A stretch of 64,000 nt of DNA, taken from positions 124,001 to 188,000 of the forward strand of contig SCRN01000013.1 of the NCBI GenBank assembly GCA_004322045.1. The letters run 5' to 3'. Of the stretch, positions 35,738 through 45,085 are shown piece by piece. A model generated the notes under the pieces. It did not search any database. It was not told the DNA's origin and was given only the letters and a program-made list of their open reading frames with translations. Numbering within the stretch: the stretch's first letter is position 1; the number at the start of each line of letters is the position of its first letter. This DNA comes from Paraburkholderia sp. (GTDB lineage: Bacteria; Pseudomonadota; Gammaproteobacteria; Burkholderiales; Burkholderiaceae). Made by a program: the position numbers and the translations under genes.

Positions 35738-36187
35738 ATGTCGACCATGCGCCAGGGCTATGCGATGCCGCTGTTCGAGCGTCTCGTCGAGGATTCCGAC
35801 GCCTGGCTCGAAGGCGAGGGCGCGCTGCGCGATTCGGTGGCGCGTGAGCTCTCGCGCCTGTTGAACGCGCGCTCGCGTTTGACGATGGCCGAGTTCGCTC
35901 GCAGCGACTGTGGCGTGCTCGACTATGGCGTGCCCGATTTCTCGGAGCGTTCGCTGCGCTCGGGCGCCGATTGCGACGCGATCCTGGCAGCGGTGCGCCA
36001 AGCGATCGCGCTGTTCGAGCCGCGGCTCGTCAACGTGAACGTAAAGTTCGCCTTTCGCGGCGATAACAGCCGCGACGCGGTGCTTGTCGTCGAAGGCGAC
36101 ATTCGCGTCGAGCGATCGGTCGACCACGTGTTTTTCGAATTGGCGGCCGGCGCCGGTGCAAGCCGGGATGACCCGGACGGATGCTGA
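35738..36187 (+). CDS. tssE: T6SS baseplate protein TssE (gp25-like)
   Basis: Baseplate wedge component related to phage T4 gp25. The 149 residues include PLFERLVED near the start, SVARELSRLLNARSRL, VLDYGVPDFS and the C-terminal VNVKFAFRG. The ATG 35738 is chosen to match the family N-terminus; no good ribosome-binding site is visible, and ATG 35681 is an in-frame alternative. It overlaps tssF by seven bases. Confidence 0.93.
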   Translation: MSTMRQGYAMPLFERLVEDSDAWLEGEGALRDSVARELSRLLNARSRLTMAEFARSDCGVLDYGVPDFSERSLRSGADCDAILAAVRQAIALFEPRLVNVNVKFAFRGDNSRDAVLVVEGDIRVERSVDHVFFELAAGAGASRDDPDGC

Positions 36188-37962
36188 CCGACATGGCGCC
36201 AGACGACATTCTCCAGTACTACAAGCGCGAGCTGTCCTACCTGCGCGTGCAGGGCGCGGACTTCGCTCAGCGTTATCCGAAGGTCGCCTCGCGTCTCGCG
36301 TTGCACGGCACGGAGTCGCTCGACCCTCACACCGAGCGTTTGATCGAAGCGACCGCGTTTCTCGCGGCGCGCGTGCATCGCGATCTCGATCAAGCGTTTC
36401 CGCAAATTGCCTCGGCACTGCTCGAGAACGTTTGCCCCTCGCTGGCGCAGACCGTGCCGTCGATGACCGTCGCCCAGTTCGAGCTCGATCCGACGCAAGG
36501 GAAGGTGACGGCCGGTTTTCGCGTGCCGCGCCATACCGGGCTGGCGGCGCTGACGGAGGAAGGCGATACGTGCCGCTTCCGCACCGCATGGGAAACCGTG
36601 CTGTGGCCGCTCGTGATTGCCGACGCGCGTTTCGGCGACGACACGACGCTGCGCCTGCGGCTGGACTGCGAGCCCGGCGCCGATTTCTCCGAGCTCGAGA
36701 TCCGCACGCTGCGGCTGCACTTGCATGGCGACTGGATGGTCACGATGCCGCTGTACGAGTTGCTCGTATCGGGCGTCGTCGGTGTTTCGCTCGCGCCTCC
36801 CGATGCGCCGCTCGTGCGCCTCGGGCAATCGGCGTGGCGCGAAGTGGGTTATGCCGAAGAAGACCGAGTGCTGCCTGCGCCGGCTCACGCGCATCCGGCC
36901 TACGGCCTGTTGCAAGAATATTTCGCCTTTCCGCGCAAATTTCACTTCTTCGATTTGGACGTGCCGGCCGGCGTATTCGGCAGCGGGCGCAGTTGCGAAA
37001 TCGTTCTGCATCTCGACCGCATGCCGCGCGCTCGCGCGCTCATGCACATCGGCGCACAACATTTTCGCCTCGGCTGCACGCCCGTGGTCAACCTGTTCGC
37101 GCAGACCACCGAGCCGATCGTCGTCGACGGGCGCCGCTACGAGCACCGTCTCGTCGCCGAACAGAAGCGCGAGGCGATCACCGAGATTCATTCGATCGTC
37201 TCGGTCATCGCTTCGGATCCCGTTGCCGATCGCGCGATCGTGCTCCCGGGCTACACCGCCGTCGATCGCATGGATTTGGACGGGGCCAGCAAGCAATCGA
37301 CATTCTGGTTCGCGCGGCGCGAGCACAGCATGCGCGGCAATGTGCCAGGCGTCGACACGTACCTGAGCTTCGTCGATGCGGGGCGCAACTTCGTCGATCC
37401 TGCCACGCCGGTCGTCTACGCGAACGTCCTTTGCACGAACCGTCGCCTTGCCGAGCATGTCCCCATCGGCGCGCGCATGCTGGTCGAGCGAGTGTCGCGC
37501 AATACGCGCGTGCGGTGCCTCTATGAACCTACGGCGCCGCGCGACCCCGCGCTCGGCAGCGAAACGCTGTGGCAGCTGGTGTCTTTGCTCACGCGCAATT
37601 ACCACTCGCTCGTCAGTGGCCCGAACGGCAGACGCGAGTTGCAGGAAATGCTGATGCTGTTCGCGTCGGAAGGCTTGCGCGAACAAGATCAGATACGCGG
37701 GATCAGCCGCATCGGAGCGCGCCACGTCACGGCTCACGTGGGCACCGACGCATGGCGCGGCTATTGCCGCGGCACCGAGGTCAATATCGAATTCGATGCG
37801 GACGCGTTCGTCGGCAGTTCGCCCCTGATGATGGCCGCCGTGCTCGCGCGCTTCTTTGCGATGTGCACCTCGGTCAACTCCTTCGTCCGGCTTGTGGTTT
37901 GCCGTGGAGATGAGATATGGAAGCAATGGGAACCGATGACCGGTTACCAGCAGTTGCTCTGA
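36181..37962 (+). CDS. tssF: T6SS baseplate protein TssF
   Basis: Major baseplate wedge protein, partner of TssE, TssG and TssK. The 593 residues begin with the family signature DILQYYKRELSYLRVQGADFAQRYPKVASRLALHG split over the first 40 positions, and include VERLIEATAFLAARVHRDLD-type helices and the C-terminal VNIEFDADAFVGSSPLMMAAVLARFF region. Start could be ATG 36181 or ATG 36193. It overlaps tssG by 46 bases, indicating translational coupling. Confidence 0.96.
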   Translation: MLTDMAPDDILQYYKRELSYLRVQGADFAQRYPKVASRLALHGTESLDPHTERLIEATAFLAARVHRDLDQAFPQIASALLENVCPSLAQTVPSMTVAQFELDPTQGKVTAGFRVPRHTGLAALTEEGDTCRFRTAWETVLWPLVIADARFGDDTTLRLRLDCEPGADFSELEIRTLRLHLHGDWMVTMPLYELLVSGVVGVSLAPPDAPLVRLGQSAWREVGYAEEDRVLPAPAHAHPAYGLLQEYFAFPRKFHFFDLDVPAGVFGSGRSCEIVLHLDRMPRARALMHIGAQHFRLGCTPVVNLFAQTTEPIVVDGRRYEHRLVAEQKREAITEIHSIVSVIASDPVADRAIVLPGYTAVDRMDLDGASKQSTFWFARREHSMRGNVPGVDTYLSFVDAGRNFVDPATPVVYANVLCTNRRLAEHVPIGARMLVERVSRNTRVRCLYEPTAPRDPALGSETLWQLVSLLTRNYHSLVSGPNGRRELQEMLMLFASEGLREQDQIRGISRIGARHVTAHVGTDAWRGYCRGTEVNIEFDADAFVGSSPLMMAAVLARFFAMCTSVNSFVRLVVCRGDEIWKQWEPMTGYQQLL

Positions 37963-39005
37963 TCGAGCGGCTTCTCGCTCGTCCTCATGACTTCGACTTG
38001 TTCCAGGCGATTCATTTGCTGGAATGCGCGCAGTCGTGGGCGCGGCCGCTCGGAACGGGCGACGGCACGGACGAGGCGGTGCGCCTTTCGGGCCATGTAT
38101 CGCTCGCCTTCGAGCCGAGCGACATCCGCGCCGTGCGCAGCCGGGCCGCCGGCAACGATCGCGCCACCTATACCGTGAGCACGGCGGCGATGACGCTCGC
38201 CGGCGCGAGCGGGCCGTTGCCGCTGGCGTTCACCGAATGGCTCTTGCGGCGCCGCGCGGCACGGGAAACTGCGATGTCGGATTTCCTCGACATCTTCAAT
38301 CATCGCTTTCTTTCGTTCTTGTATCGCAGCCGTCAGAAGCATGCGCCGGGTCTCAATGGGCGCGCGCCCGACGATGCGACGCTGACGGCTTGCCTCGATG
38401 CCCTCGGCAATCTCGGCCTGCGTGCGGGTGAGCGCGGGCCGCAAGGCGCGCGGCGCTGGTTGCGTCATGCCGGGTTGCTCGGTGGCGCGCCGCGCTCAAT
38501 GGCGGGGTTGCTGGCGATGCTGTCAGACCGGCTTGGCGTGGCCGTGCGCGGTGCGCAGTTCATCGGTGGCTGGCGCGTGCTCGACGCGCGCGATTCTGCG
38601 CGTCTGTCGGGCTGTCGCGGCGCAGCTTCGCGTTTGAACGGCAGAGCGGTCGTGGGGCGGCGCTGCTGGGATCAAGCGGCGGGCGTGCGCATCGAGTTCG
38701 TCGATCTGCCGCAAGACCGGTTCGAGGCGCTGTTGCCCGGCGGCGCGCTGCACGCGCTCACCGCATGGCTCGTGCAATCGTATTTGGAACAGGACCTCGA
38801 TGTTCATATCGTGCTGCGGCCCGCGCCTAGGAAGGCCGTTCTGGCCGTAGGCGGCGCGGGCGCGGCGCGCCTCGGCTGGACGTCGTGGCTCGGCGCGGCG
38901 CGTGCCGCGAGCACGGACGCCAAAGCGCCGACGCCGCTCGCGCCCGCCCGATTCACGCTGCGCATGCCGCCGTCCGCGGCGGCATGGCGCCCATCGAATG
39001 CGTAA
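37917..39005 (+). CDS. tssG: T6SS baseplate protein TssG
   Basis: Baseplate wedge protein, 362 residues. Family features are the N-terminal ALIERLLARPHDFDLFQAIHLLE, the block LPLAFTEWLLRR, FLDIFNHRFLSFLYRS and LGVAVRGAQFIGGW. The last 50 residues are Ala-rich and variable. It starts inside tssF and ends 11 bases before tssH. Confidence 0.95.
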   Translation: MEAMGTDDRLPAVALIERLLARPHDFDLFQAIHLLECAQSWARPLGTGDGTDEAVRLSGHVSLAFEPSDIRAVRSRAAGNDRATYTVSTAAMTLAGASGPLPLAFTEWLLRRRAARETAMSDFLDIFNHRFLSFLYRSRQKHAPGLNGRAPDDATLTACLDALGNLGLRAGERGPQGARRWLRHAGLLGGAPRSMAGLLAMLSDRLGVAVRGAQFIGGWRVLDARDSARLSGCRGAASRLNGRAVVGRRCWDQAAGVRIEFVDLPQDRFEALLPGGALHALTAWLVQSYLEQDLDVHIVLRPAPRKAVLAVGGAGAARLGWTSWLGAARAASTDAKAPTPLAPARFTLRMPPSAAAWRPSNA

Positions 39006-39016
39006 CCCGGCCCATC

Positions 39017-41719
39017 ATGGAAATTGACATTCGCACTTTGGTGAGCCGGCTCGACCCGGCGTGCAAGCATGCCATGGAGCTTGCGGCGCAGCTGTGCGTG
39101 CGGCAGACGCATTACAACGTCGACGTCGAGCACTTCCTGCTGCAACTGCTCGAATCCGATGCGCCCGACTTGCGCGTGATTCTCGAACACTTCGAGATCG
39201 CCTCGGACGATGTCTGCGCGCAACTGCAAAAAGCCGTCGATCAGTTCAAGCGCGGCAATGGCCGCACGCCCGCGCTATCGCCGAACTTCTCGCGCTTGTT
39301 TCAAGAGGCTTGGCTGCTGAGTTCGATGCTGCTCGGACAGCAGCAGATTCGCTCGGGTACGGTCTTGCTCGCATTGCTCGAAGTGGACAGCTTGCGCGGC
39401 TTGCTGCTCGAGTCGGCGCCCTCGCTGCTCAAGATTGCACGTGCGACGCTGCGTGAATCGCTGCCGTCCGTGCTGGCAGCTTCGACCGAAGACGGCGGGC
39501 AGGCGGCGGCGCCTGCAGGCGCTGCGGCGGCGAGCGGTGCGTCCGCGGCGCAAGCACCGTTGCCGACGATGCCGTCGGCCGTCGGGCGCGGGCCGGGCGG
39601 CTCGGCGCTCGCGCAGTACACGGTCGATTTGACAGAACTCGCGCGCGAAGGGGCGATCGATCCAATTTACGGGCGCGATCTGGAGATTCGCCAATTGATC
39701 GACGTGCTGCTGCGCAGGCGCCAAAACAATCCGATCCTCACGGGCGAGGCCGGCGTGGGCAAGACCGCCGTGGTCGAGGGCTTCGCCCAGCGCATCGTGC
39801 AAGGCCAGGTGCCGCCTGCGTTGCGCAACGTCACGGTGCGCTCGCTCGATCTCGCGTTGCTGCAGGCCGGCGCGGGCGTGAAGGGCGAGTTCGAGAATCG
39901 GCTGAAGTCGGTCATTGCCGAAGTGAAGGCGTCCCCCGTGCCGGTGATTCTTTTCATCGACGAGGCCCATCAATTGATCGGGGCCGGTGGCAGCGAAGGA
40001 CAAGGCGATGCCGCCAATTTGCTCAAGCCCGCGCTCGCGCGAGGCGAGTTGCGCACGATCGCGGCCACCACCTGGGCCGAGTACAAGAAGTACGTCGAAC
40101 GCGATCCGGCGCTCGCGCGCCGTTTTCAAGTGGTCAAGGTCGATGAGCCCAGCGAGGCGGTCGCCATCGAAATGCTGCGCGGCATGGTGCCCAAGCTCGC
40201 GCATCATCATGGCGTCGAAATCGTCGATGAGGCGGTGCGCGACGCCGTCAAGCTGTCGCATCGCTATATCTCGGGACGTCAGTTGCCGGACAAGGCGATC
40301 AGCGTGCTCGATACGGCGTGCGCGCGCGTGGCCATCGGGCAAAGCGGCGTGTCGCAAGACCTGGAAGCGCTCGGCCGTGCGCTCGAAGCGGGCGAGAACC
40401 AATTGCGCGTGCTGCGCCACGAAGCCGCGACGGGCAGCGATCACGCCGATGCGATCGCCGCATTGACCAAGCAACTCGAAGAGCAGCGCGCCAAGCATGC
40501 ACGGCTCGCCGACAAGCTCTCGACCGAGCGGCGCGCGGTGGAGGAGATCCTCGCATGGCGGCGCAAGATCGCCCGCCAAGTCGATACGCAAGAGCCGGCC
40601 GAGGAGGGCGAGGACGCCGAGTCGTTGCTGGCCAACCTCGGGCGTCTCGAGAAAGGCCTCGAGGCCGTGCAGAACGACGAGCCGATGGTGCCGGTCTATG
40701 TCGATTCGGCGATGGTCGCCGAGGTCATCTCCGGGTGGACCGGTATCCCGGTCGGCCGCATGCTCGCCGACGAATTGCATACGGTGCTGTATCTGCACGA
40801 CAAGCTGGCCGAGCGCGTGGTCGGCCAGGACGAGGCGCTCGACGCCATCGCTCGGCGCGTGCGCACGTTCCGGGCCGATCTGGACGATCCGAGCAAGCCC
40901 GTCGGCGTGTTCCTGCTGGTCGGCCCGAGCGGCGTCGGCAAGACGGAGACCGCTGCCGCGCTGGCCGATACGCTGTACGGCGGCGAGCGCAACATGATCA
41001 CGGTGAACATGTCGGAGTTCCAGGAAGCGCACAGCGTGTCGGGGCTCAAGGGCGCGCCTCCGGGCTACGTCGGCTACGGGCGCGGCGGCGTGCTGACCGA
41101 AGCGGTGCGGCGCCGGCCGTACAGCGTCGTGCTGCTCGACGAGATGGAGAAGGCGCATCCGGACGTGCTCGAGCTGTTCTTCCAAGTGTTCGACAAAGGG
41201 GTCATGGAAGACGGCGAAGGCGTGCCGATCGACTTCAAGAATACGTTGATCTTGCTTACCTCGAACGCCGCGCAGGAAGTCATCACCGAAGCGAGCCAAG
41301 GGGGACGCCGGCCGCCGCCGGAGGAATTGATCGAGCGGCTGCGGCCTGCTTTACTGCGCCAGTTCAGCCCGGCGTTCCTCGGTCGGCTCGTGCTCGTGCC
41401 GTACTACCACCTCGGCGACGCGCAAATTGCCGCGATCGTGAACCTGAAGCTGAACCGGCTCGCGGAGCGCTTCGCGCGCAACCATCACGCCCAATTGACG
41501 TGGGATGACGATTTCGCACGCGTCATCACCGAGCGCTGCAAAGAAGTGGATAGCGGTGCGCGCAACGTGGATCACATTCTCACGCACATCGTGCTGCCGG
41601 AATTGGCGCGCGAGGTGCTCGAGCGGATCTCGGTGGCCGAGCCGTTCTCGGCCGTTCGTTTGAAGTTCACGCCAACGGGCGGCCTCGCGTTCAGCTTCAC
41701 GGCCGGCGACGGAGTCTGA
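39017..41719 (+). CDS. tssH: T6SS AAA+ unfoldase TssH (ClpV)
   Basis: Disassembles contracted sheath with ATP. The 900-residue protein has a Clp N-domain (about 1-150), two AAA+ modules with Walker A GEAGVGKT and GPSGVGKT, Walker B sequences LFIDEAHQLIGAGG and VLLDEMEKAHP, a coiled-coil middle domain (about 410-540), and a D2-small domain at the C-terminus. The Ala-rich linker after the N-domain (residues about 155-190) is longer than usual. Start ATG 39017 (MEIDIRTLVSRL) matches the family; codons open upstream lie within tssG. Confidence 0.97.
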   Translation: MEIDIRTLVSRLDPACKHAMELAAQLCVRQTHYNVDVEHFLLQLLESDAPDLRVILEHFEIASDDVCAQLQKAVDQFKRGNGRTPALSPNFSRLFQEAWLLSSMLLGQQQIRSGTVLLALLEVDSLRGLLLESAPSLLKIARATLRESLPSVLAASTEDGGQAAAPAGAAAASGASAAQAPLPTMPSAVGRGPGGSALAQYTVDLTELAREGAIDPIYGRDLEIRQLIDVLLRRRQNNPILTGEAGVGKTAVVEGFAQRIVQGQVPPALRNVTVRSLDLALLQAGAGVKGEFENRLKSVIAEVKASPVPVILFIDEAHQLIGAGGSEGQGDAANLLKPALARGELRTIAATTWAEYKKYVERDPALARRFQVVKVDEPSEAVAIEMLRGMVPKLAHHHGVEIVDEAVRDAVKLSHRYISGRQLPDKAISVLDTACARVAIGQSGVSQDLEALGRALEAGENQLRVLRHEAATGSDHADAIAALTKQLEEQRAKHARLADKLSTERRAVEEILAWRRKIARQVDTQEPAEEGEDAESLLANLGRLEKGLEAVQNDEPMVPVYVDSAMVAEVISGWTGIPVGRMLADELHTVLYLHDKLAERVVGQDEALDAIARRVRTFRADLDDPSKPVGVFLLVGPSGVGKTETAAALADTLYGGERNMITVNMSEFQEAHSVSGLKGAPPGYVGYGRGGVLTEAVRRRPYSVVLLDEMEKAHPDVLELFFQVFDKGVMEDGEGVPIDFKNTLILLTSNAAQEVITEASQGGRRPPPEELIERLRPALLRQFSPAFLGRLVLVPYYHLGDAQIAAIVNLKLNRLAERFARNHHAQLTWDDDFARVITERCKEVDSGARNVDHILTHIVLPELAREVLERISVAEPFSAVRLKFTPTGGLAFSFTAGDGV

Positions 41720-41720
41720 C

Positions 41721-43646
41721 ATGCCGGCAGTCACGACGGTTCAGGCGGGCAGCTTTCTTTCGGTCAGTACGCCGTTCGGGGCGGACGTATTGCTGCTCGA
41801 AGGCTTCTCGGGGCGCGAGGCGATTTCCGAGCCGTTCCATTTCGAGTTGCGTATGCGCTCGAGCAACATGGCGCTGTCGGCGGCATCCATCGTCGGTCAG
41901 AGCGCGACGGTGACACTGCAGACCCAAGGCGGATCGGCGCGCTACTTCAACGGCATCGTCACCCGCTTCGCGCAGGTGGGCGCCGACGCGGCGAACGGCT
42001 ACTACTCGGCCGCGCTCGCGCCGAGCTTGTGGCTCGCCACGCTCGGCAGCGACCGCGTGATCTATCAGAACCTGAGCGTGCTCGACATCATCCAGAAGGT
42101 GCTGTCTCCGTTCAACGTCACGGTGAAGCAGAGCACGACGGGCACCTACGCGGCGCGCGAGTACTGCGTCCAGTACGACGAGAGCCCGTTCCAGTTCATC
42201 TCGCGGCTCATGGAAGAGGAGGGCATCTTCTACTTCTTCACGTTCGCGGACGGCAGCCATACGATGGTGCTCGCCGACGGCCCGTCTGCCCACGAGCCGA
42301 TAGTCGGCGCTTCGCAGTTGTGGTTCTCGAGCGATTCGGCGGCGCACAGTCCGTCCGAGCGCGTGAGCGCATTCGAACTCGTGACGGGACTGACCGAACG
42401 CACGCATATCGTGGCCGATTACGACTTCACATCGGCAGCGGTCTCCACGGCGACTTCCTCTGCATCGAGCGGGGTGACCAACGGGACGCGCTATACGTTT
42501 CCGGGGCGCTACGCGCAGGCGTCGGACAGCACGCACACGGCCGACTTGCGGCTCGCGGCGCTACAGATCGGCCAGCAGACGGGCCGCGGCGCCAGCGCCT
42601 GCTATGCGCTCACGGCCGGCTCCAGCTTCACGCTCGGCGGCCATGCCAACAGCGCGGTCAATACGAGCTATGTCGTGCGCGCCGTCGAGCACAGCGCGGC
42701 GAACGACGTCTACAACAACGAATTCGTCGTGTTTCCCTCGTCGGTTCCGTTCCGTCCGCCGCTCGTCACGCCGCGGCCTGTCGTAGCGGGCAACCATACG
42801 GCGACGGTGTCGGGCTCTACGGGTGAGGAGATTTGGACTGATTCCTTTGGGCGAATCAAAGTCAAGTTTCATTGGGATCGCTCCGACACGCAGAACGAGA
42901 ACACGTCATGCTGGGTGCGCGTTGCGCAGACCGTCGCGGGCAGCGGCTGGGGGCATTTCTTCCTGCCGCGCGTCGGGCACGAGGTGATCGTGAGCTATGT
43001 CGACGGCGATCCGGACCGCCCGCTCGTGACCGGCAGCGTATACAACCAGTCGAGCACGCTGCCGTATGCGCAGCCGTCCATGCAGACGCGCAGCACCATC
43101 ATGTCGCGCTCGTCCAAGGGCGGCAGCGCCGGCAACGAAATCCGCATGGAAGATAAGACCGGCAGCGAGGAGTTGTTCTTGCATGCGCAGAAGGACATGA
43201 CCGTGTCGATCGAGAATGGGCTTACGACCACCGTGATCGCCGCTAACGAGACGCATACGATTCAAAAGGGCGACCGAACCGTGGACGTGCAAACGGGGAA
43301 GGAAACGCACACGGTCAAGGGCACGCGTTCGCTCGATGTGACCGGCGACGAGACGCATACCAATCATGCGAAGTACACGCACGACGTGACGGGAGATTAC
43401 ACGCTCAAGGTGAGCGGCAATTTGACGATCGACGTGAGCGGTTCGATCACGCTCAAGTCGGGTACATCGTTGGCCGCGCAGGCCGGCACTTCGCTCTCGA
43501 ATCAAGCGGGCACCACGCTGGAAAACAAAGCGGGCACCACGCTCACGCTCGAGGGGCTCGAGGTGCAATGCAAGGCGTCGGCCGCGGCGACGGTCGACGG
43601 GGGCGGGATGCTGACCGTGAAAGGCGGCCTCGTGAAGATCAATTGA
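41721..43646 (+). CDS. vgrG: T6SS spike protein VgrG (TssI)
   Basis: Trimeric tip that caps the Hcp tube. The 641 residues hold a gp27-like head (about 1-390, with FQFISRLMEEEGIFYFF), a gp5-type OB domain (about 395-470, with WVRVAQTVAGSGWGHFFLPRVGHEVIVSY split in the family pattern) and a repetitive beta-helix (about 480-640). No C-terminal effector domain is attached, so effectors must bind by adaptor or PAAR-like partner. One base separates it from tssH. Confidence 0.97.
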   Translation: MPAVTTVQAGSFLSVSTPFGADVLLLEGFSGREAISEPFHFELRMRSSNMALSAASIVGQSATVTLQTQGGSARYFNGIVTRFAQVGADAANGYYSAALAPSLWLATLGSDRVIYQNLSVLDIIQKVLSPFNVTVKQSTTGTYAAREYCVQYDESPFQFISRLMEEEGIFYFFTFADGSHTMVLADGPSAHEPIVGASQLWFSSDSAAHSPSERVSAFELVTGLTERTHIVADYDFTSAAVSTATSSASSGVTNGTRYTFPGRYAQASDSTHTADLRLAALQIGQQTGRGASACYALTAGSSFTLGGHANSAVNTSYVVRAVEHSAANDVYNNEFVVFPSSVPFRPPLVTPRPVVAGNHTATVSGSTGEEIWTDSFGRIKVKFHWDRSDTQNENTSCWVRVAQTVAGSGWGHFFLPRVGHEVIVSYVDGDPDRPLVTGSVYNQSSTLPYAQPSMQTRSTIMSRSSKGGSAGNEIRMEDKTGSEELFLHAQKDMTVSIENGLTTTVIAANETHTIQKGDRTVDVQTGKETHTVKGTRSLDVTGDETHTNHAKYTHDVTGDYTLKVSGNLTIDVSGSITLKSGTSLAAQAGTSLSNQAGTTLENKAGTTLTLEGLEVQCKASAAATVDGGGMLTVKGGLVKIN

Positions 43647-43656
43647 CGCTGCCGCC

Positions 43657-43677
43657 TACCTGATACCTGATACCTGA
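43657..43677 (+). repeat. TACCTGA tandem repeat, three copies
   Basis: Three exact, adjacent copies of the heptamer TACCTGA in the 43-base gap between vgrG and the MORN-repeat gene. Such heptamers can change copy number by slippage; here it would alter spacing only, not a reading frame. Confidence 0.8.
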
Positions 43678-43689
43678 TAAACGACCGCC

Positions 43690-44418
43690 ATGTCCGCTCC
43701 CACGCCCGCGAGTTCTCCGCTTTCCCCGGCCGCACCGCCGGGTGCGCTCGCGCACGCCGTGATCGAGCAGCGCGATCCGAGCGGCGCCGTGATCGCGCGC
43801 ACGTCGATGGCGGGCGGCGTGCCGCACGGCGCGATGACGCGTTGCACGCCCGACGGCAGGCCCACGTTGGAAGCGCAGTATGCGCACGGGGCGTTGTCCG
43901 GGCAGATGCGCGCGTTCGATCCGCCGGGCGTGCCCGTGAAAGAGGCGCATTACGTCGATGGCAAGGAGCATGGCGTGACGACGCTGTATCAGGATGGCCG
44001 TGTCGCCGCCCGGCAGCGCTTTGCAGCGGGGGTGCTTCAGGGCGAAAGCGTGTCGTATGCGCCCTCGGGCCAGGTCACGTCGCGGCTTCCCTACCTAGCC
44101 GGCAAGCTAGAGGGCGAAGCCGTGTATTTGCACGAAGGCGTAGTCGTGCGGCGCGCGCGATACCGCGCGGGGACACTCGAAGGAGAAACGCGCGAGTACG
44201 CCGCCGATGGCACGCTGGTGCAGAGCCTTCCGTATCGCGCCGGCTTGCTGCATGGAACGGCCCGGCGCTTCGCCCCGGATGGCCAAGCGCTGGCCGAGCG
44301 CCGCTATGCAAGCGGCAAGCCGCAGGAGGCATGGCGCAGCGTGGACGCACCTGTTGCCGGTGCGGCGGGCGGGTTGCCGAAGATCGTCGCGAACTTCGAG
44401 AAATGGGTGAAGGGCTGA
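43690..44418 (+). CDS. MORN/YwqK-like repeat protein
   Basis: The 242-residue protein consists of about seven repeats of the type G(E/x)-Y-DG-L---YR-G-L-G (examples GTLEGETREYAADGTLVQ and GLLHGTARRFAPDGQALA), the MORN/YwqK pattern. Such proteins lie beside PAAR-like DUF4280 genes and vgrG in many T6SS loci and may act as adaptors or chaperones for effectors; that role is inference. The N-terminal 25 residues are Pro/Ala/Ser-rich. It ends three bases before the DUF4280 gene, so the two are coupled. Confidence 0.85.
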   Translation: MSAPTPASSPLSPAAPPGALAHAVIEQRDPSGAVIARTSMAGGVPHGAMTRCTPDGRPTLEAQYAHGALSGQMRAFDPPGVPVKEAHYVDGKEHGVTTLYQDGRVAARQRFAAGVLQGESVSYAPSGQVTSRLPYLAGKLEGEAVYLHEGVVVRRARYRAGTLEGETREYAADGTLVQSLPYRAGLLHGTARRFAPDGQALAERRYASGKPQEAWRSVDAPVAGAAGGLPKIVANFEKWVKG

Positions 44419-44421
44419 GCC

Positions 44422-44808
44422 ATGGGCATTCTCGTCACCACCGGCGCCACGTTGCAGTGCAGCTTCGGCGTGGCGCCTTCGTCGCTGAACGTGCTGCCGA
44501 CTGCGTGCGTCATGTCCGGCGCGCCAGCCGCGTCGATCATGGACAACGCGCCCATGGTCAACGTCATGCCGTTCGGCATGTGCAGCTGCCCGGCCAACCC
44601 GCAGGTGGCGGCGGCGACGGCGGCGGCGCTCGGCGTGCTCACGCCGATGCCGTGCGTGCCGGTCACGGCGGCGCCGTGGGCGCCAGGCTCGCCGACGGTG
44701 TTGGTCGGCGGTATGCCCGCTTTGCAGGACAGCTCGAAATTGATGTGCAACTGGGGCGGCGTGATCCAGATCGTCGCGCCGGCGCAATTCACCACCATGG
44801 TTCCCTGA
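44422..44808 (+). CDS. DUF4280 PAAR-like spike tip protein
   Basis: Small cysteine- and proline-rich protein (128 residues) of the DUF4280 family, thought to cap VgrG like PAAR. The features are the opening GATLQCSFGVAPSSLNVLP, repeated short glycine/proline turns, MCSCPANPQVAAATAAALGVLTP, PCVPVTAAPWAPGSPTVLV and the closing LMCNWGGVIQI. It has no C-terminal toxin domain. It lies directly after the MORN protein. Confidence 0.9.
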   Translation: MGILVTTGATLQCSFGVAPSSLNVLPTACVMSGAPAASIMDNAPMVNVMPFGMCSCPANPQVAAATAAALGVLTPMPCVPVTAAPWAPGSPTVLVGGMPALQDSSKLMCNWGGVIQIVAPAQFTTMVP

Positions 44809-44820
44809 GGACGCGTCCCG

Positions 44821-45063
44821 ATGCCTTACGTTTTTTCCATGACTGCGCGAATGGCGACGATTGCAGCGTGCTGCATTCTGCTGCTATGCGTGCTGCTGTT
44901 CCTGCTCGGTGTCGAGATCGGTGCACGCTATGCTGCGCCGGCCGCGTCGGCCGCGCCAGTTGCTTCCGCCGCGCCTGCCGCTGCTGCCGTGAGCGACCGC
45001 GCGCCGCTGCCGGCGAGTGCGGACGCTGCGACGCCCGCCGCACCCGCTTCCAATGCTTCTTGA
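44821..45063 (+). CDS. Small single-span membrane protein
   Basis: The 80-residue protein has one strong membrane helix (ACCILLLCVLLFLLGVEIG, about 18-36) followed by an Ala/Pro-rich, probably periplasmic tail. No family recognised. It lies 12 bases after the DUF4280 gene and 22 before the solute-binding protein, so it belongs to the operon. Composition is that of a real gene, but the low-complexity tail limits confidence. Confidence 0.6.
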   Translation: MPYVFSMTARMATIAACCILLLCVLLFLLGVEIGARYAAPAASAAPVASAAPAAAAVSDRAPLPASADAATPAAPASNAS

Positions 45064-45085
45064 AAACTGTCAACGGTAATCGCTT

